DNA of 64,000 nt from Vibrio sp. 10N.261.45.E2 (GTDB lineage: Bacteria; Pseudomonadota; Gammaproteobacteria; Enterobacterales; Vibrionaceae). Under the pieces are notes generated by a model. The model did no database searches. It was not told the DNA's origin and worked only from the letters and a program-made list of their open reading frames with translations. The stretch covers positions 62,001 to 126,000 of the forward strand of contig NZ_MCZZ01000113.1 of assembly GCF_002875705.1 (NCBI RefSeq), read 5' to 3'. The translations under genes were made by a program, and so were the position numbers. The number at the start of each line of letters is the position of its first letter. Position 1 is the first letter of the stretch. Shown here one piece after another: positions 54,624 through 64,000 of the stretch.

Positions 54624-56468
54624 TTACTCGTCTAGGAAGCTACGCAGAGTTTCTGAGCGGCTTGGGTGACGAAGTTTACGTAGTGCTTTTGCTTCGATCT
54701 GACGGATACGCTCACGAGTTACGTCGAACTGCTTACCAACCTCTTCAAGAGTGTGGTCAGTGTTCATGTCGATACCGAAACGCATACGCAGTACTTTAGC
54801 TTCACGAGGTGTTAGGCCAGCAAGAACGTCTTTAGTAGCACCGCGCAGGCTTGTTGCCGTTGCTGAGTCTAAAGGTAGCTCTAGCGTTGTATCCTCGATG
54901 AAATCACCTAGATGCGAATCTTCGTCGTCACCGATTGGTGTCTCCATTGAGATTGGCTCTTTAGCGATTTTCAGTACTTTACGGATCTTGTCTTCAGGCA
55001 TTTGCATGCGCTCAGCCAGCTCTTCCGGAAGTGGCTCACGACCCATCTCTTGCAGCATTTGACGAGAGATACGGTTTAGTTTGTTGATCGTTTCGATCAT
55101 GTGAACCGGAATACGGATAGTACGAGCTTGGTCGGCAATCGAACGAGTGATTGCTTGACGGATCCACCAAGTAGCGTAAGTAGAGAACTTGTAACCACGA
55201 CGGTATTCAAACTTATCTACGGCTTTCATCAGGCCGATGTTACCTTCTTGGATTAGATCCAGGAATTGTAGACCGCGGTTTGTGTACTTCTTAGCAATCG
55301 AGATTACTAGACGTAAGTTCGCTTCAACCATCTCTTTCTTCGCACGACGAGCTTTCGCTTCACCGATAGACATGCGACGGCTGATATCTTTGATGCTTTG
55401 AACAGTAAGAGACGTTTCACGTTCGATCATATCCAGTTTTTGGATAGAGCGACGGATGTCGTGCTCGTTACGTTTGATCTTTTCTGCGTATGGCTTGTCT
55501 GAAGCAAGAACTTCATCCAACCATGCTTCGCTAGATTCGTTGCCAGTAAATAGAGCAATGAAAGATTTCTTCGGCATTTTGCCGTACTCAACCGTTTGAC
55601 GCATGATTAGGCGTTCTTGAGTACGTACACGATCCATAGAGTTACGCAGTTCGTTTACTAGGTAATCAAACTGTTTTGGTGTTAGACGGAACTCTTTGAA
55701 TACGTCTTGCATCATTGTCGTTGCAAGCGTTGCTTTCGGGCTTTCATGGCCGTACTCGTTGATCGCTAGCTGACGGTTCTGGTAGCTAGTACGAAGCGCT
55801 GTGAACTTCTCAAGAGCAAGCTCAGGATCGATACCTGTATCTTCTTCTTCCTCTTCCTCGTCGTCTTCAGCGTCTTCTTTGTCTTCGTCTTCCAGATCAG
55901 TTTCAGCAAGTTCTGAACCGATGTGAGTCGCCGTTGGCGCAGCTGTGCCATCGTCGTCAGGGTCAACAAAGCCATTGATTAGGTCTGTTAAGCGAATCTC
56001 TTCTGCTTGTACGCGGTCAAACTGTTCCAAGATGTATGGAATAGTGCCAGGGTACTCAGCAACCGATAGTTGAACAGTATTGATACCATCTTCAATACGT
56101 TTCGCAATGTCGATTTCGCCTTCACGAGTCAGTAGTTCAACCGTACCCATTTCACGCATGTACATGCGAACTGGGTCAGTTGTACGGCCAATCTCGCTTT
56201 CTACGCTTGAAAGCGCAGCAGCTGCAGCTTCGGCTGCATCTTCATCTATATTGGCATCGTCATCATTAAGTGCTAGATCATCAGCATCAGGTGCAGTTTC
56301 AACTACCTTGATACCCATGTCGTTGATCATTTGAATGATGTCTTCTACCTGTTCAGAATCCACGATTTCTGCAGGTAGGTGGTCGTTTACTTCGGCGTAG
56401 GTCAGATAGCCTTGTTCCTTGCCTTTAATAACAAGTAATTTAAGCTGTGACTGCGGATTTTGATCCAT
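54624..56468 (-). CDS. rpoD: RNA polymerase primary sigma factor sigma70
   Basis: Housekeeping sigma factor, 614 residues. Region 1.1 starts the protein; a highly acidic spacer lies at about 190-220 ([18 protein letters not shown]); region 2 carries [24 protein letters not shown] core-binding ([20 protein letters not shown]) and -10 recognition ([14 protein letters not shown]); region 4.2 at the end reads [20 protein letters not shown]. It is the last gene of the macromolecular synthesis operon rpsU-yqeY-dnaG-rpoD. The tRNA-Ile2 gene and island lie just beyond. Confidence 0.98.
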   Translation of the reverse strand: MDQNPQSQLKLLVIKGKEQGYLTYAEVNDHLPAEIVDSEQVEDIIQMINDMGIKVVETAPDADDLALNDDDANIDEDAAEAAAAALSSVESEIGRTTDPVRMYMREMGTVELLTREGEIDIAKRIEDGINTVQLSVAEYPGTIPYILEQFDRVQAEEIRLTDLINGFVDPDDDGTAAPTATHIGSELAETDLEDEDKEDAEDDEEEEEEDTGIDPELALEKFTALRTSYQNRQLAINEYGHESPKATLATTMMQDVFKEFRLTPKQFDYLVNELRNSMDRVRTQERLIMRQTVEYGKMPKKSFIALFTGNESSEAWLDEVLASDKPYAEKIKRNEHDIRRSIQKLDMIERETSLTVQSIKDISRRMSIGEAKARRAKKEMVEANLRLVISIAKKYTNRGLQFLDLIQEGNIGLMKAVDKFEYRRGYKFSTYATWWIRQAITRSIADQARTIRIPVHMIETINKLNRISRQMLQEMGREPLPEELAERMQMPEDKIRKVLKIAKEPISMETPIGDDEDSHLGDFIEDTTLELPLDSATATSLRGATKDVLAGLTPREAKVLRMRFGIDMNTDHTLEEVGKQFDVTRERIRQIEAKALRKLRHPSRSETLRSFLDE

Positions 56469-56567
56469 AGATGATATCCAACTTCAGGTCTGGTGAAGGA
56501 CGTTGCATTCTCAAATGCAAACCAATTATGTTAACAAATTTATTAAATGCTGACTAATCAAACAGGG

Positions 56568-58319
56568 TTACGCTTTTAGATCTAGCATTAAAGCTAGTAG
56601 CTCCCTTTTTTCTTCGGCTGATAAACCGACGCTTCTTGCTTTGGCCTGCAGGTTTTCAATTTGTTTTTCAACGCACTGGGCAAGTATGTTGTCCAATGAG
56701 TCTAAAAATATGTCTTCTTGATTGTCTTCGTCGAGGGGGATTTCCCAGCTCGCGAGACGAGACAGAAGAGCCTCATGTTTATTGTGTCGCCAATGCTCTA
56801 ATAATTGGCCTGTGTTGATATGGGGATGCGCGTGGCATTTATCAAGTACTTCGACGAATAAACTTAGTCCAGGCAGCTGTAAGCCTTTGACACTTGATAA
56901 ATCCGGTACCATATCAGCATAGCTCGGATTTTGGATAAGCAAAGCGATAACTTCACGCATTGGAGTGCGCTTTAGCTCTTTATGCGGTTGAGGTGTCGGG
57001 TTCTGTGTGTGAACACGCGCTCGTCGCAATTGGTTATCAAATCCAGTCCGCTCATCGAGCAGTTTTTCGAGCAGTTCTTGGAAGTAACTATCAGGAATCT
57101 TGTTAATCAAGGCGCTAGCGTGTGCACGCAGTGCTGACTTCCCTTCGGTTGTTCCCAAGTTTAACTTGTGTATTTCAATCAGGTTATCGAACAAATAGGT
57201 CGAAAGTGGTGTCGCATTTTGAACAAGCTGTTCGAAAGCGGCCTTACCATGTTCTCTAATATAGCTGTCTGGGTCTTCACCGTCTGGCAAGAACAGAAAC
57301 TTAAGCGTGTTGCCGGTTTTTAGGTACTCAAGCGCGTTTTCTAGTGCGCGCCATGCGGCTTCTTTACCTGCTCGGTCACCATCGTAGCAACAAACCACGG
57401 TGCTGGTTTGACGGAACAACATTTGAACGTGGTCGCCAGTTGTCGAGGTGCCCAGTGATGCTACTGAGTAGTCGACACCATATTGCGCTAGTGCCACGAC
57501 ATCCATGTAACCTTCAACCACGAGTATTTGCGGCGGTTCACGGTAGGCTTGTAACACTTCATAAAGGCCGTAAAGCTCTTTACCTTTATGAAAGATAGGC
57601 GTTTCCGGCGAGTTCAGATATTTTGGTGTGCCGTCTTCTAGTACACGACCACCAAAACCAATCACACGGCCACGACGATCGCGAATCGGGAACATGACAC
57701 GTCCACGGAATCGGTCGTATCGGTTGCCTTTATCGTTCTCGATTAACATACCGCCAGTCACGAGCATGTCTTGGGCTTCTTTCTGTTGGCCAAAGTTCTT
57801 GCGAACTAAGTCCCACTCATCGGCCACATAACCAATGCCAAACTTCTGGACGATTTCACCAGAAAGACCGCGATTCTTCAGATAATCAATCGCAGGCTTG
57901 TTGGCTGATATTTTCAGTTGAGAACGGTAAAAATTACTGATGCCGCCCATCAAGTCGTAGAGGTTACGTTTTTGTTCGCTGTTGGCTCTTGGTGTTGTTG
58001 ATATCTCGCCGCTGCGCTGTTCTCTAGGAACATCAAGCCCTAAGAAAGAGGCAAGCTCTTCAATGGCTTCGACAAAATCGAGACGTTCGAACTCCATAAT
58101 GAAGTCGATAGCATTACCGTGTACGCCACAACCAAAGCAGTGATAAAACTGTTTTTCTTGGCTTACGCTAAAAGAAGGGGTCTTTTCGTTGTGGAATGGG
58201 CAACAAGCACCATAGTTTTTGCCTTTTTTCTTAAGTTTCACGCGTGCGTCCACAATGTCGACAATGTCGAGACGCGCTAGGAGATCATCGATGAAACTAC
58301 GCGGGATGTGTCCTGCCAT
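56568..58319 (-). CDS. dnaG: DNA primase
   Basis: Synthesises RNA primers at the replication fork with DnaB. The 583-residue protein has the CHC2 zinc finger (CPFHNEKTPSFSVS and FYHCFGCGVHGN), the RNA polymerase domain with TOPRIM motifs (VVEGYMDVVAL and CYDGDRAGKEAA), and a C-terminal DnaB-interaction domain. It lies between yqeY and rpoD. A stable hairpin upstream may tune its level, as terminators and processing sites do in the E. coli operon. Confidence 0.97.
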   Translation of the reverse strand: MAGHIPRSFIDDLLARLDIVDIVDARVKLKKKGKNYGACCPFHNEKTPSFSVSQEKQFYHCFGCGVHGNAIDFIMEFERLDFVEAIEELASFLGLDVPREQRSGEISTTPRANSEQKRNLYDLMGGISNFYRSQLKISANKPAIDYLKNRGLSGEIVQKFGIGYVADEWDLVRKNFGQQKEAQDMLVTGGMLIENDKGNRYDRFRGRVMFPIRDRRGRVIGFGGRVLEDGTPKYLNSPETPIFHKGKELYGLYEVLQAYREPPQILVVEGYMDVVALAQYGVDYSVASLGTSTTGDHVQMLFRQTSTVVCCYDGDRAGKEAAWRALENALEYLKTGNTLKFLFLPDGEDPDSYIREHGKAAFEQLVQNATPLSTYLFDNLIEIHKLNLGTTEGKSALRAHASALINKIPDSYFQELLEKLLDERTGFDNQLRRARVHTQNPTPQPHKELKRTPMREVIALLIQNPSYADMVPDLSSVKGLQLPGLSLFVEVLDKCHAHPHINTGQLLEHWRHNKHEALLSRLASWEIPLDEDNQEDIFLDSLDNILAQCVEKQIENLQAKARSVGLSAEEKRELLALMLDLKA

Positions 58320-58386
58320 AAAACCTTAGAAAAATGCACTAACTGAAAGTGTGGATAATAATAGTTTGAATAGGTTACAGATACAA

Positions 58387-58421
58387 ACAAGCCGTGCGTT
58401 CCGAAGGATTGCACGGCTTGT
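58387..58421 (-). terminator. Hairpin between yqeY and dnaG
   Basis: ACAAGCCGTGC / GCACGGCTTGT, 11-bp perfect stem with 13-nt loop. On the minus strand only TTTG follows, so it is a weak terminator or an mRNA-processing or stability element. Confidence 0.6.
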
Positions 58422-58438
58422 TGCAATTTGATTTGGGA

Positions 58439-58882
58439 TTAAGCGAGTTTAGAACGAACTAAACCACTAACTTTACCCATATCTGCACGCCCTTGAATTT
58501 GTGGTTTCAAGATAGCCATTACTTTACCCATGTCTTGCATGCCCGCAGGTTGAGCTTCGGCGATTGCGCTATCAAGTAGTGCAATAACTTCTTCATCAGT
58601 TAGCGGTTGAGGCATAAAGCCTTCAAGTACCGTAATTTCTGCTTTTTCCACGTCAGCAAGATCTTGACGATTTGCCGATTCATATTGAGCAACAGAATCG
58701 CGACGTTGCTTAACCATTTTAACTAATACAGCAAGAATGTCGTCGTCGTTCAGAGTGATCCGTTCGTCAACTTCACGTTGCTTAATTGCTGAAAGAGCTA
58801 AGCGGATAGTGCCAAGGCGCGGTTTGTCCTTGGCTTTCATCGCTAATTTTTGCTCTTCTTTGAGTTGTTCAATAAGAGCCAT
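58439..58882 (-). CDS. yqeY: GatB/YqeY domain protein
   Basis: Small helical protein related to the tail domain of GatB, the tRNA amidotransferase subunit; its own function is unclear. The 147 residues begin MALIEQLKEEQKLAMKAKDKPRLGTIRLALSAI (landmarks KAKDKPRLGTIRLALSAIKQ) and end with the GKVMAILKPQIQGRADMGKVSGLVRSKL motif (landmark QGRADMGKVSGLVR). Length is typical. It is the second gene of the operon, 25 bp after rpsU. Confidence 0.94.
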   Translation of the reverse strand: MALIEQLKEEQKLAMKAKDKPRLGTIRLALSAIKQREVDERITLNDDDILAVLVKMVKQRRDSVAQYESANRQDLADVEKAEITVLEGFMPQPLTDEEVIALLDSAIAEAQPAGMQDMGKVMAILKPQIQGRADMGKVSGLVRSKLA

Positions 58883-58907
58883 AACTCAGTCCTTATGGAT
58901 TAAGTTA

Positions 58908-59123
58908 TTAGTACAGGCGAACGCGACGTGCGTTTTCGCGAGCTAGCTTCTTAGCGTGACGCTTTTGAGCTGCTGCTTTAGCGCGTTTGCGAACTGTAGT
59001 TGGCTTTTCGTAGTGCTCGCGACGGCGAACTTCAGAAAGGATACCTGCTTTTTCACAAGAGCGCTTGAAACGACGTAGTGCAACGTCGAACGGTTCGTTT
59101 TCACGTACTTTAACTATTGGCAT
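58908..59123 (-). CDS. rpsU: 30S ribosomal protein S21
   Basis: Small basic protein of the 30S subunit platform that helps initiation on mRNA. The 71 residues begin [20 protein letters not shown] and end in a basic tail [14 protein letters not shown], matching S21. First gene of rpsU-yqeY-dnaG-rpoD, divergent from tsaD across about 260 bp that must hold both promoters. Confidence 0.98.
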   Translation of the reverse strand: MPIVKVRENEPFDVALRRFKRSCEKAGILSEVRRREHYEKPTTVRKRAKAAAQKRHAKKLARENARRVRLY

Positions 59124-59381
59124 ATGCCTTTCACCTCAGGGGTTATTCATTATCGCTGACTACTCAGTACCAAATCAGAGAAGTTACCCATTGAGCTAAC
59201 TCTCTATTTGCGTTTGGCCATTAACCAGCTTGATCAAAAATGGTGCGGAATTTTAATCCGATCACAGTGGCTTTGTAAAGCACTTTGTCGATTATAGTCT
59301 GTACAATATTTGTTTGAAGAGCTTAGGCAGGGTAATATTGCGCTAATTTCCCATTTTAGACGAAAGCGTGCCGAGAAAATT

Positions 59382-60398
59382 ATGCGCATTATTGGTATTG
59401 AAACCTCTTGTGATGAAACAGGAATCGCGATTTATGATGATGAGCAAGGGCTGCTTTCTCATCAATTATATAGCCAAGTAAAGCTGCACGCCGATTACGG
59501 TGGTGTGGTGCCTGAGCTAGCTTCGCGTGACCACGTGAAAAAAACAATTCCTCTTATTAAAGCGGCATTAGCAGAAGCAAACCTAACGTCGAAAGATATT
59601 GATGGTGTGGCTTACACAGCTGGCCCTGGCTTGGTTGGCGCACTGCTTGTAGGTGCAACAATTGGCCGAAGCATTGCTTACGCGTGGGGCGTGCCTGCTG
59701 TGCCTGTTCACCATATGGAAGGTCACCTTCTTGCGCCAATGCTAGAAGATAACCCCCCACCATTCCCATTTGTGGCTCTGCTCGTTTCTGGTGGTCACAC
59801 TATGATGGTAGAAGTGAAAGGCATCGGTGAATACCGAATCCTGGGTGAATCTATTGATGATGCGGCAGGTGAAGCGTTTGATAAAACCGCGAAACTGATG
59901 GGCTTAGATTACCCTGGTGGTCCACTGCTATCTCGCTTGGCGGAAAAAGGCACTCCGGGTCGTTTTAAGTTCCCGCGCCCTATGACTGATCGTCCGGGTC
60001 TGGATATGAGCTTTTCTGGCCTTAAGACGTTCGCAGCGAATACTATTCGTGATAACGAGAATGATGACCAGACTCGTGCTGATATCGCCTACGCGTTCCA
60101 AGAAGCTGTTTGTGCAACCTTAGTCATTAAGTGTAAGCGTGCTTTGGTAGAAACTGGCATGAAACGTATAGTGATTGCAGGCGGTGTAAGTGCCAACAAA
60201 CAACTGCGCGTAGAGCTTGAGGCTCTTGCTAAGAAAATCGGTGGTGAGGTGTATTACCCACGCACTGAGTTCTGTACCGATAACGGTGCGATGATCGCTT
60301 ATGCGGGCATGCAACGCCTGAAGAATGGCGAAACGGCTGATTTGTCTGTTCATGCCACACCACGTTGGCCAATTGACCAATTAGAGCCAATTGCGTAA
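59382..60398 (+). CDS. tsaD: tRNA threonylcarbamoyladenosine biosynthesis protein TsaD
   Basis: Transfers the threonylcarbamoyl group to A37 of ANN-decoding tRNAs together with TsaB and TsaE. I start it at ATG 59382, giving 338 residues beginning [20 protein letters not shown]; a TTG-started frame from 59310 would add 24 atypical residues. ASKHA-fold motifs include the iron-binding HxxxH in [23 protein letters not shown] and [13 protein letters not shown]. Divergent from rpsU, as in most gamma-proteobacteria. Confidence 0.97.
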   Translation: MRIIGIETSCDETGIAIYDDEQGLLSHQLYSQVKLHADYGGVVPELASRDHVKKTIPLIKAALAEANLTSKDIDGVAYTAGPGLVGALLVGATIGRSIAYAWGVPAVPVHHMEGHLLAPMLEDNPPPFPFVALLVSGGHTMMVEVKGIGEYRILGESIDDAAGEAFDKTAKLMGLDYPGGPLLSRLAEKGTPGRFKFPRPMTDRPGLDMSFSGLKTFAANTIRDNENDDQTRADIAYAFQEAVCATLVIKCKRALVETGMKRIVIAGGVSANKQLRVELEALAKKIGGEVYYPRTEFCTDNGAMIAYAGMQRLKNGETADLSVHATPRWPIDQLEPIA

Positions 60399-60417
60399 TA
60401 CATCAAAATGTTTCGAT

Positions 60418-60445
60418 AAACGGTCGCCGAGTGCGGCCGTTTTTA
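60418..60445 (+). terminator. Terminator after tsaD
   Basis: AAACGGTCGC and GCGGCCGTTT pair (one G-T) around a 5-nt loop, then T residues. Confidence 0.82.
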
Positions 60446-60504
60446 TATCCTAGCTTACCGACTGTATGTCGATAAATAATTGCTGATAGATATTAGGGAA
60501 GAAA

Positions 60505-61320
60505 ATGAACAAGTTCACAGTAGAAAGTCAATCGATGGCGTACCTAGATGAAGGTCAAGGCCCTGTTGTTGTACTAGGCCACAGCTACCTTTGGGATAGT
60601 GCAATGTGGAAGCCGCAGATCGAAGCTCTAAAAGCTCAATATCGCTGTATTGTTCCAGAGCTTTGGGCTCATGGTGAGTCTCAAGCTGCACCAACTTCAA
60701 TGCGTAACCTGAAAGATTACGCTCAGCACGTTTTGGCTCTGCTTGATCATTTAGACATTGAAGAATTTTCAGTGGTTGGCTTATCGGTTGGCGGTATGTG
60801 GGGTACTGAGTTAGCGGAACTTGCACCTGCACGTATCAAGTCTTTGGTACTGATGGATACCTTCGTGGGCTTAGAGCCAGAAGTCGCGCACGCTAAATAC
60901 TTCAATATGCTAGATACCATCACTCAAACTAAGATGGTTCCTCAACCGATTGTTGAAGCGGTTGTTCCACTGTTCTTTGCTAATGATGCTCAAACCAACA
61001 CACCAGCTTTAGTGGAAGGTTTTACTCAGCAGTTATCAGCTCTTGAAGGCGAAAACGCGGAAGAAGTAGCACGAATTGGTCGAATGGTGTTTGGGCGTCG
61101 CGATATGATTGAATCGGTAGAGAACTTCGCACTGCCTGTTTTGATTGCTGTAGGTCAAGAAGACAAGCCGCGTCCGGTACTTGAGTCATACTTAATGCAC
61201 GATTGTATTACGGGCAGTGAATTAGTGGTGATTCCTGGTGCAGGTCATATTAGCTCGCTAGAGCAACCAGAGTTTGTGAACACAATGTTGAAGACGTTTT
61301 TAGATAAACATCTGCTGTAA
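60505..61320 (+). CDS. Alpha/beta hydrolase
   Basis: A 271-residue alpha/beta-hydrolase of unknown substrate. The nucleophile elbow is VVGLSVGGMWG (G-x-S-x-G, Ser about 93), the oxyanion region is VVLGHSYLWDSAMW, an acid residue is in VGQEDKPRP and the histidine in GAGHISSLEQP. The pattern is close to 3-oxoadipate enol-lactonase-like hydrolases, but no pathway genes are nearby. A GGGAAG site precedes ATG 60505. It is bounded by terminators and so is a single-gene unit. Confidence 0.85.
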   Translation: MNKFTVESQSMAYLDEGQGPVVVLGHSYLWDSAMWKPQIEALKAQYRCIVPELWAHGESQAAPTSMRNLKDYAQHVLALLDHLDIEEFSVVGLSVGGMWGTELAELAPARIKSLVLMDTFVGLEPEVAHAKYFNMLDTITQTKMVPQPIVEAVVPLFFANDAQTNTPALVEGFTQQLSALEGENAEEVARIGRMVFGRRDMIESVENFALPVLIAVGQEDKPRPVLESYLMHDCITGSELVVIPGAGHISSLEQPEFVNTMLKTFLDKHLL

Positions 61321-61345
61321 GCTTTAAAATACGGAATATTATGAT

Positions 61346-61381
61346 TCGGCTTAGACGCGACAGTTTAAGCCGATTTTTTTT
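61346..61381 (+). terminator. Terminator after the alpha/beta hydrolase
   Basis: TCGGCTTA and TAAGCCGA pair across a 12-nt loop and are followed by eight T residues. Its T-run overlaps the last codons of plsY on the other strand. Confidence 0.8.
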
Positions 61382-61961
61382 GTCCGAGTTTTGGTTCGCT
61401 GCCATCGAGTAGGCGTCGAATATTCTGATGGTGACGTAGCACAATCAAACAGCACAACATGGCCACAGGCAGTGTGTATTGAGGTTTGACTAACCAAGCG
61501 TAGAAAGGCGCAAGTAGCACGGTGACCAGTGCCGCCAAAGAAGAGTAACGAAACAAAAATGCGACCACTAACCATGTCGCCATAATCATGCCTGTTAGAT
61601 CGAATCCGATTGGGGCGATAGCTCCGAGCGCGGTTGCGACGCCTTTACCTCCTTTAAAGTGGAAGAAAATCGGATACATATGACCAAGACACGCCGCAAT
61701 TGCGACAACCCCTAATATTATGGGATCGATTTTGAGGTAATAGCCAAGCCAGACGGGGATGGTGCCTTTAAGCATGTCACACAGGAGGACGGCTGCTGCT
61801 GCGCCTTTACCACCAACGCGCAGTACATTGGTGGCTCCCGGGTTATTGGAGCCCACCGTTCTAGGATCAGGAAGTCTTAAGACTCGGCATATCAAGACCG
61901 CACTAGAGATTGAACCTAACAAATAGGCTGCAATGATCATGATTAGTGCCAATGGGGTCAT
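61365..61961 (-). CDS. plsY: Acyl-phosphate:glycerol-3-phosphate acyltransferase
   Basis: Inner-membrane enzyme making lysophosphatidic acid from acyl phosphate and glycerol-3-phosphate. The 198 residues have about five membrane helices and the three catalytic motifs: [24 protein letters not shown] and [16 protein letters not shown] near the C-terminus (landmarks [25 protein letters not shown]). It is divergent from folB, the conserved arrangement in enterics and Vibrio. Confidence 0.95.
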   Translation of the reverse strand: MTPLALIMIIAAYLLGSISSAVLICRVLRLPDPRTVGSNNPGATNVLRVGGKGAAAAVLLCDMLKGTIPVWLGYYLKIDPIILGVVAIAACLGHMYPIFFHFKGGKGVATALGAIAPIGFDLTGMIMATWLVVAFLFRYSSLAALVTVLLAPFYAWLVKPQYTLPVAMLCCLIVLRHHQNIRRLLDGSEPKLGQKKSA

Positions 61962-62099
61962 GTCTTTCCTTAAACGGTTATAAGCCTAACGATGGGAAAA
62001 TAATGCTCAATCCAAGAGTAATTGATATCATATCTCGAATTACGCAAATAATACGTTTTTTTCCCCAATATGGGTATCCGACCTCTAAAAGGACAAGTC

Positions 62100-62459
62100 A
62101 TGGCACTGGATAAAGTTTTCATTGAACAGTTAGAAGTAATTACAACGATCGGTGTTTACGATTGGGAACAAGAGATCAAACAAAAACTTGTGCTTGATAT
62201 TGAGATGGCTCATGACAACCGTCCAGCTGGTAAGAGTGATGATGTGGTTGATGCTTTGGATTACTCGACAGTGAGTACAGCCGTGCTTGACCACATTGCG
62301 AATGGCCGATTTTTGTTGGTGGAGCGTGTGGCTGAAGAAGTCGCTGAATTGATCATGACTCAATTCTCTGTGCCTTGGATTAAAATCCGCTTGGCTAAAC
62401 CTGGCGCTGTGCCTCAAGCAAAAGCCGTTGGCGTGATCATCGAACGAGGTCAAGCATGA
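62100..62459 (+). CDS. folB: Dihydroneopterin aldolase
   Basis: Cleaves or epimerises dihydroneopterin in folate synthesis. Starting at ATG 62100, with AAAGGA 8 nt upstream, gives 119 residues beginning MALDKVFIEQLEVITTIGVYDWEQ (landmark TTIGVYDWEQ); a further upstream start at 62070 is unlikely. Family motifs DALDYSTVSTAV, LVERVAEEVAELI and the catalytic lysine region RLAKPGAVPQAK are present. Its stop overlaps the folK start (ATGA), so the two folate genes are coupled. Confidence 0.95.
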   Translation: MALDKVFIEQLEVITTIGVYDWEQEIKQKLVLDIEMAHDNRPAGKSDDVVDALDYSTVSTAVLDHIANGRFLLVERVAEEVAELIMTQFSVPWIKIRLAKPGAVPQAKAVGVIIERGQA

Positions 62460-62938
62460 CAGTAGCCTATGTTGGTGTTGGCACGAACATAGACCGCGAC
62501 AAGCATGCAAGGGTGGCATGGACAGAGCTTCAATCGTTAGGAACTAACCTTAAATGCTCTAAAATCTATCACTGTGAGCCTGTGGGTTTTAATAGCCATC
62601 CGTTTTATAACTTTGTGATAGAGCTCGACACGTCACTCCCATTGACTGATTTTTCACAGCAGTTGCGTAAAATTGAGTTTAAATGGGGTCGCTCTCAAGA
62701 TGCGCACAAACTACAAGATCGAAAGCTCGATCTTGATATTGTGCTGTTTGGAGAGATGGTTTCTGATAGCGATCCAGAACTACCACGCAGTGATATCTAT
62801 AAATATCCTTTTGTAACACAACCGCTTTATGATCTTTGTCCTGCGAGAGTGATCCCGCAAGACGGAAGAACCGTTAGTGAAATATGGCAGAAGATGCAGC
62901 AATTAGATTCGCTCTCTGTCGTAGATATAAAACTATAA
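62456..62938 (+). CDS. folK: 2-amino-4-hydroxy-6-hydroxymethyldihydropteridine pyrophosphokinase
   Basis: Transfers pyrophosphate from ATP to the pterin, preparing it for FolP. The 160 residues begin MTVAYVGVGTNIDRDKHA and contain the pterin loop VGFNSHPFYNFVIEL and the HPPK signature DRKLDLDIVLFG. The ATG overlaps the folB stop. Together with folA at 4.3 kb this gives three folate genes in the window, but they are not one operon. Confidence 0.94.
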   Translation: MTVAYVGVGTNIDRDKHARVAWTELQSLGTNLKCSKIYHCEPVGFNSHPFYNFVIELDTSLPLTDFSQQLRKIEFKWGRSQDAHKLQDRKLDLDIVLFGEMVSDSDPELPRSDIYKYPFVTQPLYDLCPARVIPQDGRTVSEIWQKMQQLDSLSVVDIKL

Positions 62939-62953
62939 TTTTTAAGGTAAGTA

Positions 62954-63757
62954 ATGAGTTATTTTGAAGCGTTTATATTGGCGTTGGTGCAAGGCTTTAC
63001 TGAGTTTTTACCTATTTCCAGTTCTGCACACCTAATCCTTCCTTCTGCTGTTTTAGGTTGGGAAGATCAAGGCTTGGCATTTGATGTTGCTGTTCACGTC
63101 GGTACGTTGGCTGCCGTGGTTATCTATTTCCGTAAAGAAGTGGTATCTCTATTGAGCGCATTCTTTGGTTCAGTGTTTAAAGGGGATCGCAGTAAAGAAG
63201 CGAAGTTAGCGTGGATGATTATTCTCGCGACGATTCCTGCGTGTATCTTTGGTTTGTTGATGAAGGATATTGTTGAGCTTTACCTACGTAGTGCGTGGGT
63301 GATTGCGACAACCACAATTATCTTTGGTCTGTTGCTATGGTGGGTGGATAAAAACTCAAGCCTACGTGATGATGAGTACCAAGCGGGTTGGAAAAAGGCA
63401 CTATTTATTGGTCTTGCTCAAGCAATGGCGATCATCCCGGGTACGTCTCGTTCTGGCGCAACCATTACCGCAGCACTGTACCTTGGCTTTACTCGTGAAG
63501 CCGCAGCTCGATTCTCTTTCTTGATGTCTATCCCAATCATCACTCTGGCTGGTGGTTACTTGGGTCTGAAGTTAGTGACTAGCGGTGACCCAATCCATGT
63601 TGGTACTTTGCTAACGGGTATCGTGGTTTCTTTCATTAGTGCTTATATCTGTATCCACTTCTTCTTGAAGCTTATCTCTCGTATGGGTATGACACCATTC
63701 GTTATCTACCGCCTGATTTTAGGTTGTGGCCTGTTTGCCTTCTTAATGATGCAGTAG
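62954..63757 (+). CDS. uppP: Undecaprenyl-diphosphate phosphatase
   Basis: Membrane phosphatase (BacA) that recycles undecaprenyl diphosphate for cell-wall synthesis; overexpression gives bacitracin resistance in E. coli. The 267 residues carry the motifs [19 protein letters not shown] and [16 protein letters not shown], with many hydrophobic helices. It starts 15 bp after folK, likely in the folB-folK-uppP transcript, and is followed by a strong terminator. Confidence 0.96.
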   Translation: MSYFEAFILALVQGFTEFLPISSSAHLILPSAVLGWEDQGLAFDVAVHVGTLAAVVIYFRKEVVSLLSAFFGSVFKGDRSKEAKLAWMIILATIPACIFGLLMKDIVELYLRSAWVIATTTIIFGLLLWWVDKNSSLRDDEYQAGWKKALFIGLAQAMAIIPGTSRSGATITAALYLGFTREAAARFSFLMSIPIITLAGGYLGLKLVTSGDPIHVGTLLTGIVVSFISAYICIHFFLKLISRMGMTPFVIYRLILGCGLFAFLMMQ

Positions 63758-63790
63758 AAAGTGCTTATCTAGCACACGACAGGTTGAAAC

Positions 63791-63818
63791 GAAAAACCCG
63801 CTTAGTCGCGGGTTTTTT
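63791..63818. terminator. Terminator between uppP and the gene on the opposite strand
   Basis: AAAAACCCGC, loop TTAGTC, GCGGGTTTTTT. Convergent position allows use in both directions. Confidence 0.9.
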
Positions 63819-63845
63819 TATGTGTTTTAGTTAGCGCGGTAACAA

Positions 63846-64000
63846 TTAACTAGTCGCGAGTTCTGCTAAGGCGCTCTCAATTGCGGCAGCTCTGCGTTTT
63901 TCTTGCTCTTCTCGAATGTCTTTGCCTTTGAAGCCATCGGCAATGATTGCTTTCACTTCGACTTGAAGAGCTGCTTGGTAAGCGACTTCAAAACGCGCTT
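63846..64000 (-). CDS. cca: Probable CCA tRNA nucleotidyltransferase, C-terminal end (cut by window edge)
   Basis: Only the last 51 codons are visible, ending QEKRRAAAIESALAELATS, preceded by ARFEVAYQAALQVEVKAIIADGFKGKDIREE (landmarks VKAIIADGFKGKDIREE). This helical, basic tail with a GxxGxxI/L segment followed by a charged helix is how class II Cca proteins end, and cca is the usual uppP neighbour in Vibrio. With so little sequence the assignment depends mainly on synteny. Confidence 0.62.
   Translation of the reverse strand, partial: ARFEVAYQAALQVEVKAIIADGFKGKDIREEQEKRRAAAIESALAELATS

Overview
The window is a stretch of Vibrio chromosome I, probably from the Splendidus or a related clade. 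Housekeeping gene content, gene order (leuDCBA - leuO - acyl-CoA ligase - ilvIH; pykF / deoR-type / glmS; rpsU-yqeY-dnaG-rpoD / tsaD) and protein sequences all match what is known for Vibrio. The species cannot be fixed from sequence reading alone.

Layout. 0-2.9 kb: 5' part of ispB (minus), then rplU-rpmA and obgE. 2.9-4.8 kb: a split ThrE-type exporter pair (yjjP-yjjB) and folA, whose protein carries an unusual 16-residue insertion. 4.85-11.6 kb: the minus-strand block lptD-surA-pdxA-rsmA-apaG-apaH (outer-membrane biogenesis, vitamin B6, rRNA methylation, Ap4A hydrolysis). 11.8-14.1 kb: djlA and two small conserved proteins. 14.3-19.4 kb: leuABCD (minus) preceded by a short Leu-rich leader peptide and a very compact attenuator. 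19.7-24.8 kb: a TetR-regulated RND efflux operon with two strong palindromic operators. 25-26.7 kb: a PAP2 phosphatase and a GT28-like glycosyltransferase behind a possible PHO box. 27-32.7 kb: leuO, a long-chain acyl-CoA ligase and ilvIH. 32.8-38.7 kb: a GGDEF sensor protein, a tiny membrane protein, a GntR regulator, pykF and a DeoR-type regulator ahead of glmS.

Mobile DNA. 40,693-44,265 is a complete, sharply bounded 3,573-bp miniature Tn7-like transposon in the attTn7 position 26 bp after the glmS stop codon. It has TGT...ACA termini, arrays of TnsB-type sites at both ends, a perfect 5-bp target duplication (AATAG) and only the first 43 codons of tnsA. Its cargo is a sulfur module: an NADH-dependent persulfide/CoA-disulfide reductase with a rhodanese domain (Cys43/Cys531), a BigR/SqrR-like ArsR regulator with the expected Cys pair, and two YeeE/YedE half-transporters. 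I consider this the most interesting object in the window. A second, solitary Tn7-like end sits at 46,020. From 45,815 to about 54,398 an 8.6-kb genomic island is bounded by a repeat of the tRNA-Ile2(CAU) 3' end. It carries a porin remnant, a 981-residue autotransporter, a choloylglycine-hydrolase-family amidase, a KfrA-like DNA-binding protein, a hairpin-rich non-coding tract and a broken tyrosine recombinase. This is the locus next to rpoD where V. cholerae carries VSP-II.

54.5-64 kb returns to core genome: rpoD-dnaG-yqeY-rpsU (minus), tsaD, an alpha/beta hydrolase, plsY, folB-folK-uppP and the 3' end of what is probably cca.
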